This document shows positions 1 to 15,300 of a DNA stretch of 64,000 nt, in pieces. Source of the stretch: Micrasema longulum. Taxonomy: Eukaryota > Arthropoda > Insecta > Trichoptera > Brachycentridae. The stretch is from contig JAGVSM010002799.1 in assembly GCA_022494885.1 (NCBI GenBank), forward strand, positions 62,001 through 126,000, written 5' to 3'. How positions within the stretch are numbered: position 1 is the first letter of the stretch; each line of letters opens with the position of its first letter. A program made the position numbers and the translations under genes. The notes below the pieces were generated by a model. That model searched no databases, was not told the origin of the DNA, and saw only the letters and a program-made list of their open reading frames with translations.

Positions 1-59
1 AGTTCTCACACTTTAAATAAAGGTTTTAAATGTTTTGAAAATTAAAAGCAATGTCTCAC

Positions 60-344
60 CAACAATGACGACTTTGGTGTCAGTTCTTTCCGCCTGTTTC
101 TCGATCCTACAAGAGTAGGGTCCAGCGTCCTCCATTTTGGGACACTTGATGACCAGCCGGCAGATCCCGGACAGGTCCTTTGAGATGGCAAACTGGTCAT
201 CGTCGTCAAGCTTGACTTCACCCTTGTACCAGGAGACGATAGCGAGACTGTTGCTAACGGTACACTCCAGAACGGTCTCGTGTCGGGTGTAGCCGTCGAT
301 CTTCTTGGACAGGGGCTTGGTGAAGGTGTAAGTCGGGTCGGCCT
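60..344 (-). CDS. bt: Projectin Ig domain (complete, 94 aa)
   Basis: A 285-base exon with phase 1 on both sides (acceptor TTCACTTTCAG, donor GTGAGA), the usual arrangement of one Ig domain per exon. It starts [15 protein letters not shown], holds the canonical core residues (VLEC, VSWYKG, DAGPYSC) and ends TKVVIVG. Unlike the two Ig domains before it, it keeps both cysteines and the tryptophan. It is the last projectin exon in the window. Confidence 0.93.
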
Positions 345-3300
345 CTGAAAGTGAAAATAAAAATCTTGGTTTAGAAAATTTCATAAAAAAAGTAAATCAA
401 CAATGTTTATAGTTATGTTGGAATCTTATTAATCATCTTTATATATATATCTATAATTATTCTGTACGTGTGATGACACTAAACTCCTAAACGGTTTTAC
501 TGATTTAGGAGCGATTTTCAGCGAAATGTAGATCTTTGCGCTGCGCGTGTTTGTAGATATAAAATTTTTCAATATAATCTGTTAAAAAAAATAGTAGCAT
601 AAATATTTTTTTCATCGACCTACCAGGGTAGGAAGGATGTTGTTTTTTGTGTTTAAAAAAAGTTTCTTCTTTGAATTCCGTATAATTTCTTCCCACTTAT
701 TTATTTAACTGGATTTTTGGTAATACTAAAATTATATCAACTGACATTTAATACATTTAAAAAAATCGCTATCCTAAATATAATGCGCCCCTGTTGTTAG
801 AAGAGCAGAGTTTGACATTTGCAAAAACAATTCTTTATTGAGAAAATGATTATTTTGTGTTTTGCACGCAACTATAAAAAAGTTCCTAGGTACCTTTTTA
901 AATTCAATATTTGAATATTAATAATTTTTAGTTTTGGAATTCAATCATAAACAAATAACTGAGTACCTAATTATCAATGAAAAGTATTTTTCCAAGATAA
1001 TAGCAAGCAAGCCAACGTTTGGGTAGGACAACATCTGTCGGGTCCGCTAGTTAAAAATAAAATACGTAGCCACACATAACTCTCTTATTTACATTTCTCC
1101 ATGTGAGACACCCAACTCATTCGTCACAATCATTATCTTTCTATAGAAATTTTTCTTGTGCCCTCATCTGGAGTCTCCGATGTTGGCAATGACTTCTTTA
1201 TAGTGGGATTCTGGGAAATAATAGTCAGAGTGGTTTCCTGTTGCTTTCTCTGGTGGGTCTTGTTATTTGGCACGGGACATTAGCCATTCGCCCTATAACT
1301 ATTTGCTCTGACACCGATGGTAAAGTAGGTAGTTTTATTAATTTAAAAATGTTTTAATTACATTCTTGTTTATACTGGTATTTTATGTCTTGACCAAGAT
1401 AAAGCCCTTTACAAATAAATCAATCGATTTGACACAGAGAAGTTTTAAATGACTAAAAAAATGCCATTGTCACTGGTTTAAGCACACGGTACCATTTCTT
1501 AAATAGGTTGCTAACAAAGTGAAAATGCATGCAACCAAATATTTTAATATTCTCTTGTCATATTGGTTGAAAGTTTTCAGGATCATCATACTAATTTTCG
1601 GTGATGCTTAAATTATAACAAGGTTTCACTATTTAAAAACAAATCTTATAAATCTTTTCTAAAATGATACAAGGCTCAGCCTTCCTCGAATTGGCAGTGT
1701 TTAAATGGATTGCAAACGCATTTATTACTTCTTCTGTAGATATATTTAATTGTTTTCTTAACCATTGATGTCTGTAGATCTGGCATATATCTGCGAAATT
1801 ACCTAAAATATTGATATCGTACATTTGCAGGATGAGAATTGGACACTGCCGCACGAGCAGTCACTTATTTAAAATTAACGGAGTGTAGAGTCCATGGTGC
1901 GAGTGTGGCTAAGACATGGAAACGCCGGACCACATACTTTTTGGCTGCCCAATAACTGGAGGATACAATAATTATTTTTAATTTACAAGCATACATTTTC
2001 CCATAAATGTCGCTTCTCTCCTATCCTCATTTACTCCCAAAGTGATTCATCGCGTAGGAAGATTTCTGAGTGAGAATCGTGGGAACTTTTAAGAGGCTGC
2101 TATTTTTTATTTTATTTATTTGTGTATCTTTTTGTACATAATGTTAATTGTACATGAAAAATCCTAGTCTACATTGAATCTTTTACGTGGATGGCAGAAA
2201 TCATCCTTCACAGGATAAATTGCCAAAAAAAATTCTGTAGATCCTTTATAATTTTGTAAGTAATTTACTGCACCCAAATCAATTTATTAATTGAATTGGA
2301 CTAATCATAATTTAAAAGTCTTACCTTCGACATTGAGGAAAGCGGTGCAAGTGACTCCTCCAATCTCAATGGTATATTTGCCAGTGTCCTCGACCTTTGG
2401 ACCCATGATAATAAGTTGGTACGAGTCTTGTTCATTCTTGAACTTGTACTTCGAACCGGCAAACAATTCCTGAAAAATTCATGAATTACAATGTCATTTT
2501 AATTTTGATAAAAGATGTATAAATATTTTAGTAAAAATAAGGAAATTTTAAGTATTTCAAGAAATAAAAGAGGAAAAGGAATAAACTTTCTCTGACGTAT
2601 GCGATATGTTTTTCAGCTTCCTTTCTAGTGCTTTTAGCTATCCACTTTTGGACTAGAATTTGGACACCAATTTTATTTTAATTACCAATGTCTCCAAAGT
2701 TAAATTTTTTGCAATTTTGTCTATTATATAAATACATTATTTGATAAGAAATAGTTTGTAATGAGGAATTTTAGCCCTATAGGAAATTGGAAACATGAAT
2801 TTTTTTCTTAAGCGCTGTAAAAATTAAAGCATTTAATTGTACTTTAAAATGTACGATAAAAAATAAATATTTTGATAAAAACTACTTTGAACGCTATCAT
2901 TAGTTCATTTAAATCAACCAAAAATTTCCGGTATACTTACTGTCTACAAACCAATCGGCAGAACTGACCGAGAAGAAGCGGATGAGAACTTGAAACGTCA
3001 CATACGAGGTAATTTCAGAAATACAACAATTTAAAAAACCATAGCAATGATACTACGATACATAAAAAAATTAAAAAGACTTTTTTGGTTGAGTTTAATG
3101 GTCCATTGACAAATAAAAAAACAACTGAACTTTATAATATTTTAAAGTAATAATATAATATTTTTTGCTCACATCTTTTCTGCAGAACCACTTGGGTTTA
3201 CAATTGGTCTTACTGAAGTTGCAGTCAAATACCACCTTCTTATCCTTGCCCTCCTTGGCGAACTGGTCCACGAGGGGTTTGAGGAAGCTCTCTGCTTTCT

Positions 3301-6300
3301 GAAATTATCACAAGCCCAAAAACTGTTAAAAACTTTCCATTTTTATTTATTTATTTACCACTGTTCATACCTTGACTGATAACCGAATAAGAAAGCAGAA
3401 ATGACGAGAGGTGACGCCATACAACATACGCGCTATTTTTTTACTAAATGCATCTTACTTTTATCAAATAATAAGTTGCCAAAGAGATGCAAGTAAGGCA
3501 TCCTACGCATTGAAATGCCAGCCATAACGCTTTATAATGTGTTTTTTAAAACTTTCTTTTACAATTCATATTAAACGTGTTATCAATAAATCCTTAAAAC
3601 TCCCTGGATTTACAGAACAAAAGCAAAACTGACTTCAAAAATATCAATACCCTTAAAACTCTCTTCTGTTCCCTAGTTCACCCGCTTACTCTTTCATACC
3701 TATAACCATAGAACTAACTATGGTTTTCATTCCCCTATGCCCAGAATTCTTAGGTGTGCCAACAAACATACCAGTCTTGATTTCTTTGATAACAAGTTGT
3801 CTTCTTTCATACGATCACTGAGTCAAATTCAATTATAAACACCCCTCTCCCGCTTCCACTCCCACCAAGTCTACTATATACCTGTCTTTCTACTTTCCTC
3901 TATAATAATTTTCTATGCATAAATATGTCCTTAAAAAGCCCATTGGGCTTAAATATAAATAAATTAATCTGCACTATCTTACAATGGATCGTATCCATAC
4001 ATCAGTTTCTCATCACAAACGAAGGCATTTTCCTGCGCACCGCCACGTCTGATCATGACGAAATTCCTTTGCATAATGAAGGCAAGAAATGCAATTACCC
4101 ACGACTTTAAATGCTGTTAACTTGCAATACATTACGCCATTAAGTTTAAATGCAACGTACCGAATTTTTGTATTTCTGCCTTTCAAATACTGATAATGCT
4201 CTTCCCATTTTTAAACTAAATGTACTACAAATATTTAAGAACGTTTATCTCCTCTTTCAGCTCTTTTATAGTAGCAACAAGTAAATGACTTTAATTGTCT
4301 TTTGTCAAATCATATGCCATTCGTTTTTTCAATTGAATATCAGTCAAAATTTGAATAGGGAACTATTGTTATTTTTTTTTAAAATTACTCCCAAAATTCG
4401 GTGGTTACTAACAAACTGTTTGATAATATGGCCGGTCTTGTAAAAATATGCATAAAAAGATTACGGACAAGTCACCAGGTTATCAAAAAACCAGTCTATT
4501 TTGAGTACCTACGTCCAAACTTTTGCAGACTAGTTCTGGACATTACCCATTAGGAAATAATCAATATTAAAATATATTAGATAATTATATAATACAGAAG
4601 TTCTGGCGTTAAAACTAATTGAAAAATATAAATAAATTGGGATAAATAAATTCCCCATTCTCCACGCACCTTCTTACAATGGTTGGCCCTTTTTATTATA
4701 TGGTTTTTTCTTCGTAATTTTAGAAGTAATTTTAACTCTTTAAGGCGCAAATTTTGTTTCGATGAAGCTTTGAAAATTATTTAATTAAAAAGAAAATCAG
4801 ATATTTTCAGTAATCTCAAAACTTACCATTCAGATTGGTTACGTGACTATTATTTTTAATAAAAATTGCGTTGTAAAGAATGGTTTTTAGTATATTTTCC
4901 GATTTTCCTCTAACTAAACCCAGGAAACAATTTGTTACAAATCTATGTAGTTGAGTCAGGGTCATGGTATTGCAATATTTGGGTAGCATATTAAATATTT
5001 TGGGGGCCAGAAACCTTAAATTTCTTTGCCCGAATTCAGAGTTTGTGGTAGACCCCATTACTCATCCTTTAGTTTGACTTCTGGAAGTGTGGGAGTGTTC
5101 CTTTTAGGATTTGCTTTCAAAAACATTATGATTCAAAAATATATAATTTTCTTATATCTAAGATCCCAAATTCCTTATACAACTTGATGCTGAATTACCT
5201 ATCCGAAAGGCTTTTTAAAAGTAATATTAATGATTGATTTTTTAGCAGATTGGAGAGGTTTTAATATTGATTTATTAGTGCCTCCCCATCCTATTATGCC
5301 ATAGTTAGGGATACACTTCGCTCGGGTGTTTTCGATTGGCTTTTCCGAGTTAGCGTTTAGCCTTGAATCAGACTAATTTTCTGTCATATGTTGTCACTTC
5401 AAAAAGTATAGCGGTGACAAGTTCATATTTAGTTTCATGTCTTTACATGAGATCACGCAGACGCGGCAACTTCATACTGATTGGTTAGTTTTTAGATCAC
5501 AGGTTCGACGCAATAAGTTTGTGACCATGCAAACAAGTGTGATTTTGCACGAATAAATGTTGTATAAGATTTAGCCCTTATCGTAAGATCTGAAAAGTGA
5601 GCACTTCTGCCATTTGCGCATTAAAGAGTTTTAATCGTAAACGTTGTTAGTAAACATTCATTTAACATCTATCATAGTGGGTACAGTATCATAATTAAGT
5701 ATTGTCATAGTTTTAAGACTGAGTTTTACACGTAAACACAATTTCTATATCTAGATGTCTTTCTCATTCAATTGCGGTGTCTAGGCACCTAGATGCAAAT
5801 GTTTATAAAAATATTTCAATTATTCACTCAATACAAGCGCTTGGTCAGATTACACCCTGAGCGGTGAGGTATCGCGTAGAGCCGGTGAAACGAGCCAAAT
5901 CGTTAAAAGGATAGTCAAATAAAGAGCAAAGTGGAAAGGCACCCGGGCCAGCTTCGCAAAAGGAATGACTGAGGGCAGAAACTACGGAGGTCGCCCAAGA
6001 GACGCTTTTATGGACCAAGCGATCAGGGACATCAGACTATAGCAGGTTCACGACAAATCGAAAATCACGAAAAATCGAACAAAAAACTTTACTTCATGTC
6101 TTCTTAAAATCAGAGTACGTTTTGACTCTTAAAAGACTGTGGTGAAAAATTCTTTGCGCGCGGTGATATAAAACCGTGTTCAACGGAATATTCTAAAGTG
6201 CAGACGTTAAAAAAAAGTGATGTCGTACTTTTTAATAGTTCTTTTCCATAATTTATAAAAATGAGCAAAATAAATTAAAAATCATAAATGTGCCGCTTAT

Positions 6301-9300
6301 TTAGATGCGTGCATCCCCCATCACTGCCAATTAGTGATTAAATCTGTTTTACATAAACAGTAAAAACTGGCCACAGAACAGTGTCTCTGTCTTCCTTGTT
6401 TTGAGTTCTATCTTCGTGCTATCTTTTTAACAGATTTATTGTTGTATCGGCGGACATTCATTCTTCGCGTGGCGAGGATAAATATTTTTTGCATTAAAAT
6501 CCAGCGTAGTTATACAAATTTTACTTTTCAAATCCGGAATATATCAAGTCTCGTATTGTATGTGGACTAGTGTGACATCACTGCCACATAAGAGTCATCG
6601 ATTAAATAATATTGAAAACCCTTTAAAGCATTTTTAAAGACTTTTTGAACTGAATCTGACCCCCAACGCCACGCGAGTAATGTTTACAACCCACTGGGCT
6701 TTATAAGTTTTAACAATGCATTAATTTGTTAAGTTCTCCAAATGCCCAGATATTAATTTTAATTATCTCCATCTTTAGTGAGTTAAATACGAATAATTGT
6801 ATTTTGTGATTCTTTTGATTATATAGCTATTTGTGAATTGCTGTAAAACTTAGTCTTAAACATGCTGATAGTGTTAAATAAATAAACAAATTATATTATA
6901 TTAAATGTCACGACAATTAAGACTCTCAACATTCCAGTTCACAGACAAACACCTGGTGAAAAAGTAATATAAAATATTATCTTTATGAAATATTTTTCAG
7001 TCTTTCTGTTTTAGCTTTTGTGTCTAGGTAAATGTACGTAGAGGCATTAAAAATAGTGATTTTATATCGTTGAACTTAAATAATTACTCGCTTGTCCGGC
7101 ATTTTATTTTTTTAACTCTGACAGAAGATTCAAAATGGCGGGTAAAGAACGCGAAAGATCGCAATTTTTTATTCATACTTTTTTTATTCAAGCCTTTAAT
7201 TAGAAATTCTTTTTAAAACTGATTTACAGATTCATAAAAGCTAAAGACAGATGACTTTTCCATACTGACGCATACAACATTTTAACAAAAGGATGCTTGG
7301 TGCTGTAGGTACTATAGTATTTATAAAAAAAAGTTGGATGGAAAATGGAAAAATTGAATCAGAAAATGCCATAATTAAAAAAAGTATTATTTTAATTTCT
7401 CTGTAACGGGTAACTGATCAATATATTAACTCGCTTTCGTGCAATTTAAACCGAATTATTTTGCATAAATAATGACTCGCTGTCCGCCATTTCCATTTTC
7501 TTCAATCTGACAGTGGATTCAAAATGGCGGACAAGCGACGCGAAAGGTAACAATTTTCCATCCGTACTTTTTTAAATCAATCTGAAAACATAGTCAAAAG
7601 TGCTTTTAAATTGTAACATTGTATTGCTCGTAACAGGTGCCATATGACAGTAACATCTCATGAAGCGGTGCCGAAACGCCATGACAGGTGGAGATGCACT
7701 TCGTAGATGGGAAGTTGAAGACATAACAAATGGTATTTTTACACATTCTTGACGGTGACATGACGTGTGACATCATGCATGAAGAGGACGAGAGATGTTG
7801 AGAAAAAAAGAGTCAGAATATACGAAACATAAACTTTGATGGAATACGAATCACGTTGATTTAAATCATAGTATCCAAAAGTTAAAGATTAAGTCTGTAC
7901 CTATATTTTTTCTACCATCATTGACGTTTTAAGATGACATTTATTGATAAGACTTGATATTAGACCATTATTTTGATAATTAGTATAAGACCCAGGCGGT
8001 TTATAGCGTCAGCGAGGTGTTTTCATTTATCGTTTACCCAGTTTACCACAAAATTTTAGGCTATTTTGCAAATGGTAGAATCGTAAAGTAATAGATTGCA
8101 CTATTTTAAAAAAAAACTAAAACCATATTTTACTTCGCTTTTACAAAACTTGCCTTTAGACCCGACAGTAAGAAAAATAATTTATTTATTTACCAGTTAT
8201 AAAAAATCAATAAAGTAGGCACCGATTTTATGGATACATTTCTGTAAAAATTAAAAAAATATATTTTTTTTAAATTACATAAATAAAAATGGAATAAATT
8301 ACGTGTATATTAATTATTTTGTACAGTAAAATATTTTAAAAATTCTCTTCGAATAATATTATTTTTTTCCATCATAAACAATGACATAATGTGACCTCAC
8401 TGGGATTAACCGCGCCAAGAACACTTAACAGTATACATTTTTTAATATTTTTACGTGTAAGAATATACAAAAAAGATAATCAACAAAATGTTACGACAGT
8501 TTTAAACACTACGTATTTATGTATATAGTTTAAAATGTCAATCTCGCGTCCCTTAGTTCCGCTAAGGTATTATTATTTTTTCCGTGTGACGCCGGATAAA
8601 TTTTCTACGACGGGTTGAAATATGCATATTTTGAATAACTTAAAAACGAGACCTTTTGCGCCCTACAGGACAAACAGCAAGTATTACGTTACCGCGCCAT
8701 TCTTGTACGCAACGTAAGAAGCACACATGGCGGGATAAGGTGTGACGTCAAAGTGACTTGACGCCAACTGCCAGCCGTTCTGTATGTGCTTTTATTAAAC
8801 CCGAAAATTGTGGATACAAAATTATGGTTTTTACACATTGATAGTTATATTATTAAAATCCGAAAAATCCGCTACAAAATTTGGTATATTTTCAACTTAA
8901 TTCCTGATTTGTGAAAATACCTTATTGGTTGATTTTATCTGTATAGGCAAAAGGGATAAGCGGTTAATAAATTTAAAACTTAATCAAGAACTTATAGTCC
9001 TTAAAATGTAACATGATTAGAATGACAGTTGTCAGAAAAAGTGACGACATAACTTTGTAGTAACGTCAAAGGATTTAGATTGACACACGAAAAACCATTT
9101 GTATCTGGCGTGTTAATTTATTTTTTTTTACAATACTTGACATAAATCAACATTAATATATTATTAAATCAGCTTTAAAACTAAAAAAATTTAAAATAAA
9201 CCTAATTATTAACGACGTTCTTACAAGGTTACATCATTTTGCAAAAACGTTATAGGTGGGACAATCTGATCAATGTAAATTGATCGAATAAAAACATTAT

Positions 9301-12300
9301 TCGTTTGATGTTGTTCATGAAAAAAGTATAAATGTCTCATTTTTTGGTGAATAATTGTGTTAAACACACTAAAATAGGCTTGGTTTTTCGTTTTTTATAT
9401 CAATTTTTGGAAACGGAGTTTCATGATTGCATGAAATAATTGATTAAATCGATTTGATCAGCGATCAGTAATTTCCCATCACTAATGAAATTAGTTTGAC
9501 AGCTGTCATTCTAATCAAGTTTTATTTTAAAGACTATAGTGGATCGTTGTATGGAATTAATCAAAACACTTCGGTTTAAATGCTGTTTCGTATAATTCTG
9601 TAGTCTTTTTTGCTCATTTAGATGTTGTTTTCCTTCACATTGAATATAAATATGATAAAAAAACTTATTGATGTGGTTTTTAAGATGTCAAATGATACAC
9701 TTATAAATGAATTGATACGACATTATAAAGTAGATATATAAAAATAATATAATATGGGGAAGTATATTTGATTTCTTTACATGCTGATATGATCAGAATA
9801 TAAAATATCATGATAAGAATAAATATAAGAAAAATATCGTTTTGTATAAACATATATAATGAAAATGATAACTGAACTACGGGAACAAATAAAGTAAATA
9901 TGAATTATTTATAATAATGATAGCATAGAACAAAGAATAGTCCAGAAGGAGCGTAGAATCATATTTGAATACATCGGACTGTGTCCAATAATTCCCCCAC
10001 TTAGATACACTTCCGCCGCGCGCATACTTGAAGTCACCGAGTAATATTGCCAGATCGCGAAGAATATAACCATAACACAAATGTTAGGTAAAAAAAAAAC
10101 AATTTGTTAATTTTTCTAAAATTTTATTGTGCACTCGGAAACAACGCCGTGGTGGACATTTAACCGACAGTATCTTAAAAACATCAAATATTATTTAACA
10201 CGACATAAAAATATCCGTTTGATGTAAAATAAAATTTGTTTTATTTTTTCAAGTTCAAAGTTTATTAATAAAATTACTCTCATTCAATGATCTTTTACTT
10301 ATTTACGCTGTTGTGTCAATCAATGTTTCCGCGTGAACAATAAAATTGAAAATAAATTAACAAATTGTTTTTTTTTTTAAATAATAATTTTAAATCTTAC
10401 ATTTGTGTTATGATTATATTTTTCGCGACCTGCCAACATTACGCGGCGACTTCGCGCATGCGCGCGGTGAAAGTGAGATTTTTTTAAAACACAGTCTGAT
10501 GTATTCAAATATGAATCTACGCTCTTTCTAGACTATTCTTAATTCTATGAGTCATACATTGTCTAGGCTGTTTCCAAAATTTGTTTTTTAAATCGATACA
10601 ACTATGAAGAAGAGAAATATCAATATAAACAATAAAATATGATTTAAATAATGGTGTTTCGATGATGAAAAATGATTGTTTGAGAGATTTGATTCGAGAT
10701 ACATAATGTATAGCGATCCATAGTTATAGATAAAGAGCATTTGAGAAACTGAAGAAATTGAAATCCTAGCGATTGTTTGTAGAAGAAATTTAAATATAGA
10801 ACTTAAAATGACGAGTACATGATTTGAAGGATGAATGGAAGATGCATACACCGAATAACCATCCACAATCATAGCATTTAAAAAACTGATTACGTTAATA
10901 TTGAAGTGTTTCTTAGAAGAAGATGACAGAAAGGATTTGTTTTTGAAGAAATGTCGAGATTCAAGTATGAATGTGGTATATAAATGAAAAATGCATACAC
11001 CAAAAAGTCATCTACAACCTTAGAAAAAGACTAGATAAACGAGAAAAAAGTAGAGATTCAAGTGTTTCATAAAAGAATATGACAATAGAGAATTCGGAAG
11101 TTTTTAAAACAGAGAACGATCAGCGAAGATTCAGAAGACAAAAGTATAGCAATATAATAAATGAATAAGGAAATGTTCAATCGTATTAACAGTAGGTGAT
11201 GAAAATAATGTTTTTGAAAGAATTTGCACCGCATTCCTTGGCATGAAAGACGCAGCTTTGTGCAACAACCATCTAACAGTAATACTTGGAAGCGCGATCG
11301 TCCGCCAATATTTCTGAAGATTTGGTTTAAAAAACCGTAACAAGATGCTAAAAGTCTTCGTTTGTCAAGCCAACCTCGTTCCTTCTGAACGGGTGCAGGG
11401 TAGGCCAGTCTGGTATTAGTTCGGCCAGCGATGGACGCCGCGAACGGGGTACTTTCTAAAACATACATGCATCAAATTTCCTGTCAAAATAGAGTCGACT
11501 TTTCACCTTAAAATACTTCAACTAAATTTTTTCGCATAAATCCATCTACTAGTATTTGTAAACAATCACCAACACTTTACAATAAACTTAAACTGATAAA
11601 AAACATTATAACGTTTATCAACTGTAACTTTTTTCATTTTGTCAATCATAATTAAACACTACTAATAATAAACCATACAAAATTGATCGATTTGATCAAC
11701 TTTACAAAAAATATTATTGTAAGGGTCCCAAACAGTTGCCATGTGAATACCCGTTTTAAACCACATTTGTAAACAGCAATGAAAAATTAAACAACACTAT
11801 TTTAAAATTTGATAAAGGGTGAATGATATAAAACGTTACATGCGTTGGTTGAATCTTACTTGGTAAATGATAATGAATGATTTTTTTGAAAATTTGGGTA
11901 TATGAATGAATTTTTACATGCATTTGAAGCTGAAAATGTCAGAAAACATTTTTTATTTCGTCAAAAAAGACACATTTATACTTTGTTGACACATTTTTAA
12001 CAATCTGTAAAATAGAGCTTTCTTTCACATGCGGCCAAAGCTCTTTGAAATAAACAGTACATAATATAACATACAGAGCAAAATACATCAGCTATTTTAT
12101 CACTAAACATTTTCAATACCTAATTTCTAAACAATCCAGCCGACAATTTAGGAAAATTTTCGTATTTTTCTTTTCCTTGGTCTAAGCGCCAAAAATTATG
12201 TACACTTGAAAATAAAGCAATTTATACATTGTATAAATAAATATTATTCTCATAATGCATGATTCGCAGTCAACATGGTTTCAATTTATCATTTTAGGTT

Positions 12301-15300
12301 TGGCTTAGAAAATTTTAAGGGACAATTTGAAGATCTTACAATTTTAATAGTAAATATCGCATTTTTTTTACACAATAATTAATTACACTTTTAGTCAAAA
12401 CTTAACAACATTAAATAAAAACGTTCTGTGTTTTGTATGAAAACCTTAGTTGTTGTGATGTTTTGAACGGAGTCTTCAAATTATCTCATTTCAATTTTTT
12501 ATTTATATTTTGTTAGTGAATTAAATTTTTTAATGAATTTTATGGTATTCAGTAAGTAGTCCTGTATTCTTACTGTATTTATTTTATTTATATATCAATT
12601 TTATATAATATTATTTTTTGTCGAGAAAATGCACTTTTCAAATAAAAAACAATTTTTTGGTGGTTGAATTTTTGGCAGTGCAGATTCTCTGATGAATTAT
12701 TTCAATTCAATGTTAGTTGGTCTAATTTTTAGTTTTTAGCCATGTTCCTTATTTAAACCCATCTAACAACAATTCACAAGTATTTTAAGAGAAAACGATT
12801 TTAAAATCTGTTGTACCCAGAAATAAAAGAAGAGTTTCGAAATCCAAAAACATTGGATTTATCAGTGATATCAATATCTCCAAGACTGGTATATTTATTA
12901 GAACGAAAAACCTTTGTTTATGTGCTTGCGAAATCAGTAAGGATAGAATTTTTAAATTTATATCATAGTACCAAATTGAGTTTTAAAAAATTGCCCGTAT
13001 TCTTCTTCTAAACCAAAAAATGGCAATTTTTCATCAAACGTGAAACTTTTATCAAAGGCAAAAAATTATATAAAGCCAAAAATTGAGAAAATACAACCAA
13101 TTTGCCAAAAAAAAAACATGTTAATTAAAAGGCAAGAAATTTTCGTGTGTTTTTCGCCACAGCCAACCGAATTTTATGTACAAAATTGGAAATTTCGCAT
13201 TAAATTTTCAGTTGTAAATATTTTACTAATCATTTTACTGATATAATTTTGTATGAACTTAAAATTGTTCGTATAGAAAATTTGATTCTGCCATACTGAA
13301 AACTTTAGGTTATTGTTACAAATAGCATTTTTTTAAAGCTGATAACATTATTGTTTTATTTATTGTCAAATAAAAAAAATTCACGATCGACATATTTCCG
13401 TTTTTGATGTTGTTTTGTTTTTATTTCTTGTGAATCGTTAAAGTGGGCAGCGCAAGTCCATCTTATTTAAAATCGAACCTCCTTTCTTTTGACCCGTTCC
13501 ATCAGCTTTGGCCAATCGGGTATTAGTTCTTCTAAAGATTTTCGTCTCCTTATGTCAAATACTTCCTAAAATTATTAGCACCAAATGTAACAACCTCTAA
13601 CTAATGTTTGCCAAACAAGAACACACATTTAACACTATATGACATATAAACCTAAAATAGTTTACATCGGATCTCTTATATTTATATTTTTACAAATTTG
13701 TTAGGAAAATTCAAGCACAAATCAAAACCTTAATTTTTTTAGATAAATATATGTACCTTTGAGGATAAAACACGGCAGTCCACTTTTTGCCGATTTGAAG
13801 TTAAAAATGCAGAAATTATCACAAGAAGCTATTTTATCAGTGAATAAAGCACCAAAGTCTATTTTCGTCATAAAATTGCATTTTTATGTTAATAAAAACC
13901 TCTGAAATCCATTTTATTTTACTGCAAAAAACATCAGAAGTCCCAGATATGCTATTTATTTATTTATTTATATACGGCATTTCTGCCATTTACATATATG
14001 TGGTATAAAGAGTGCTTAAAAATATATATTTCTTAAAAATATAAAAAAAAAATCGAGTATGAAATATTAATATACTCGTACTGTACACATTATTAATTAC
14101 TTGAAATACATATATATATTTTAAAGAAATTATACAATAACACAATACATTAATCAATCAAATTATAACTATTCCAACCCAATCTTCTGAAGATGATTTG
14201 CTCTTTTTGATAAAAATATGTTGGTCACTTTATTTTTTAAGTAAGGCAGAGATAAACTAAATATATCAAAATGTGATGCATATTAATTCCCGGTATTCTG
14301 TAATCTAACAATAGGTGAGTTATATTGAGCTACCGTTCGAGAATTTTGACAATAAAATATTGTAGATGTTCTGCTTAATCTAGGTGGTACATAGAATGAA
14401 ATCAATTTCAGTAGATCGGGGGTATCAAACATTGGTTTTATTATTTTATATAAAGTCGTAAGATCGATCGATGTTCTTCGTTCTTGTAATTTAGTTAATT
14501 TAAGAGAGTCTAAAATTTAGTATTGTAACATATTATACAATTATGGTCAAAATAATTATTATTTTATATTGAAAGTTCTTTGTGGATTTTATTTTTTGAT
14601 TTGGTTCAAAGGTTATCATGTTTTGGAAACTGCACTATCACAAAATCTCGTTTCCTGAACATTTCATTCAATGTGACATGCGTGGTTTATCCTTTAAGGT
14701 ACAGATTATAGTACCTGCCATATTCTGTATTAAAGAAGTTACATTGTTTTCTTGACTGAATTTATTTGTATTTGCCTATTTAACTTGACATAATTAATTG
14801 ATTTTTAAATTAAGTTATGTTAAGACGTTTTCTGTACCTCAGAGGTCCAAACGTCAAATGTTCAACGCCAAAAGAATCTACTTTCTCAAAGTGATTTATA
14901 ATAATTCAGAACATTACTTTGTATCTTTAGTATCTTAAAACATTGTTTTTTTTCATAATAAGACTTACATTTCTTCAAAATGAATGGACATGATCATAAA
15001 TCGTGATCATTATCGTTCCCCACATTGATTATTGCTCCAGTATTTTTTATTTAAGTAATAAAGGAGATCTAAACAGACTTTAAATAATAGAAAACAAAGC
15101 GATGAGGATAATATTAAGATGTGGGAGACGAACAAATGTTAAGAAAATGATTCAACTTCTAGATATCATGACGATTAATCAAAGAATCAAATTCAATGTT
15201 GCCAATGAAATAAACAAAATTATTAAAGGAATAGTTCCGAGATATTTTCAAAATAAACTAAAAAATAATGAGTTCTTTCATAGAAACTATGCAACAAGAA

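Noticed and set aside
11131..11468. 70- and 133-residue minus-strand frames
   Set aside because: They use other phases than the IPDWP exon and run past its splice sites without recognisable sequence.
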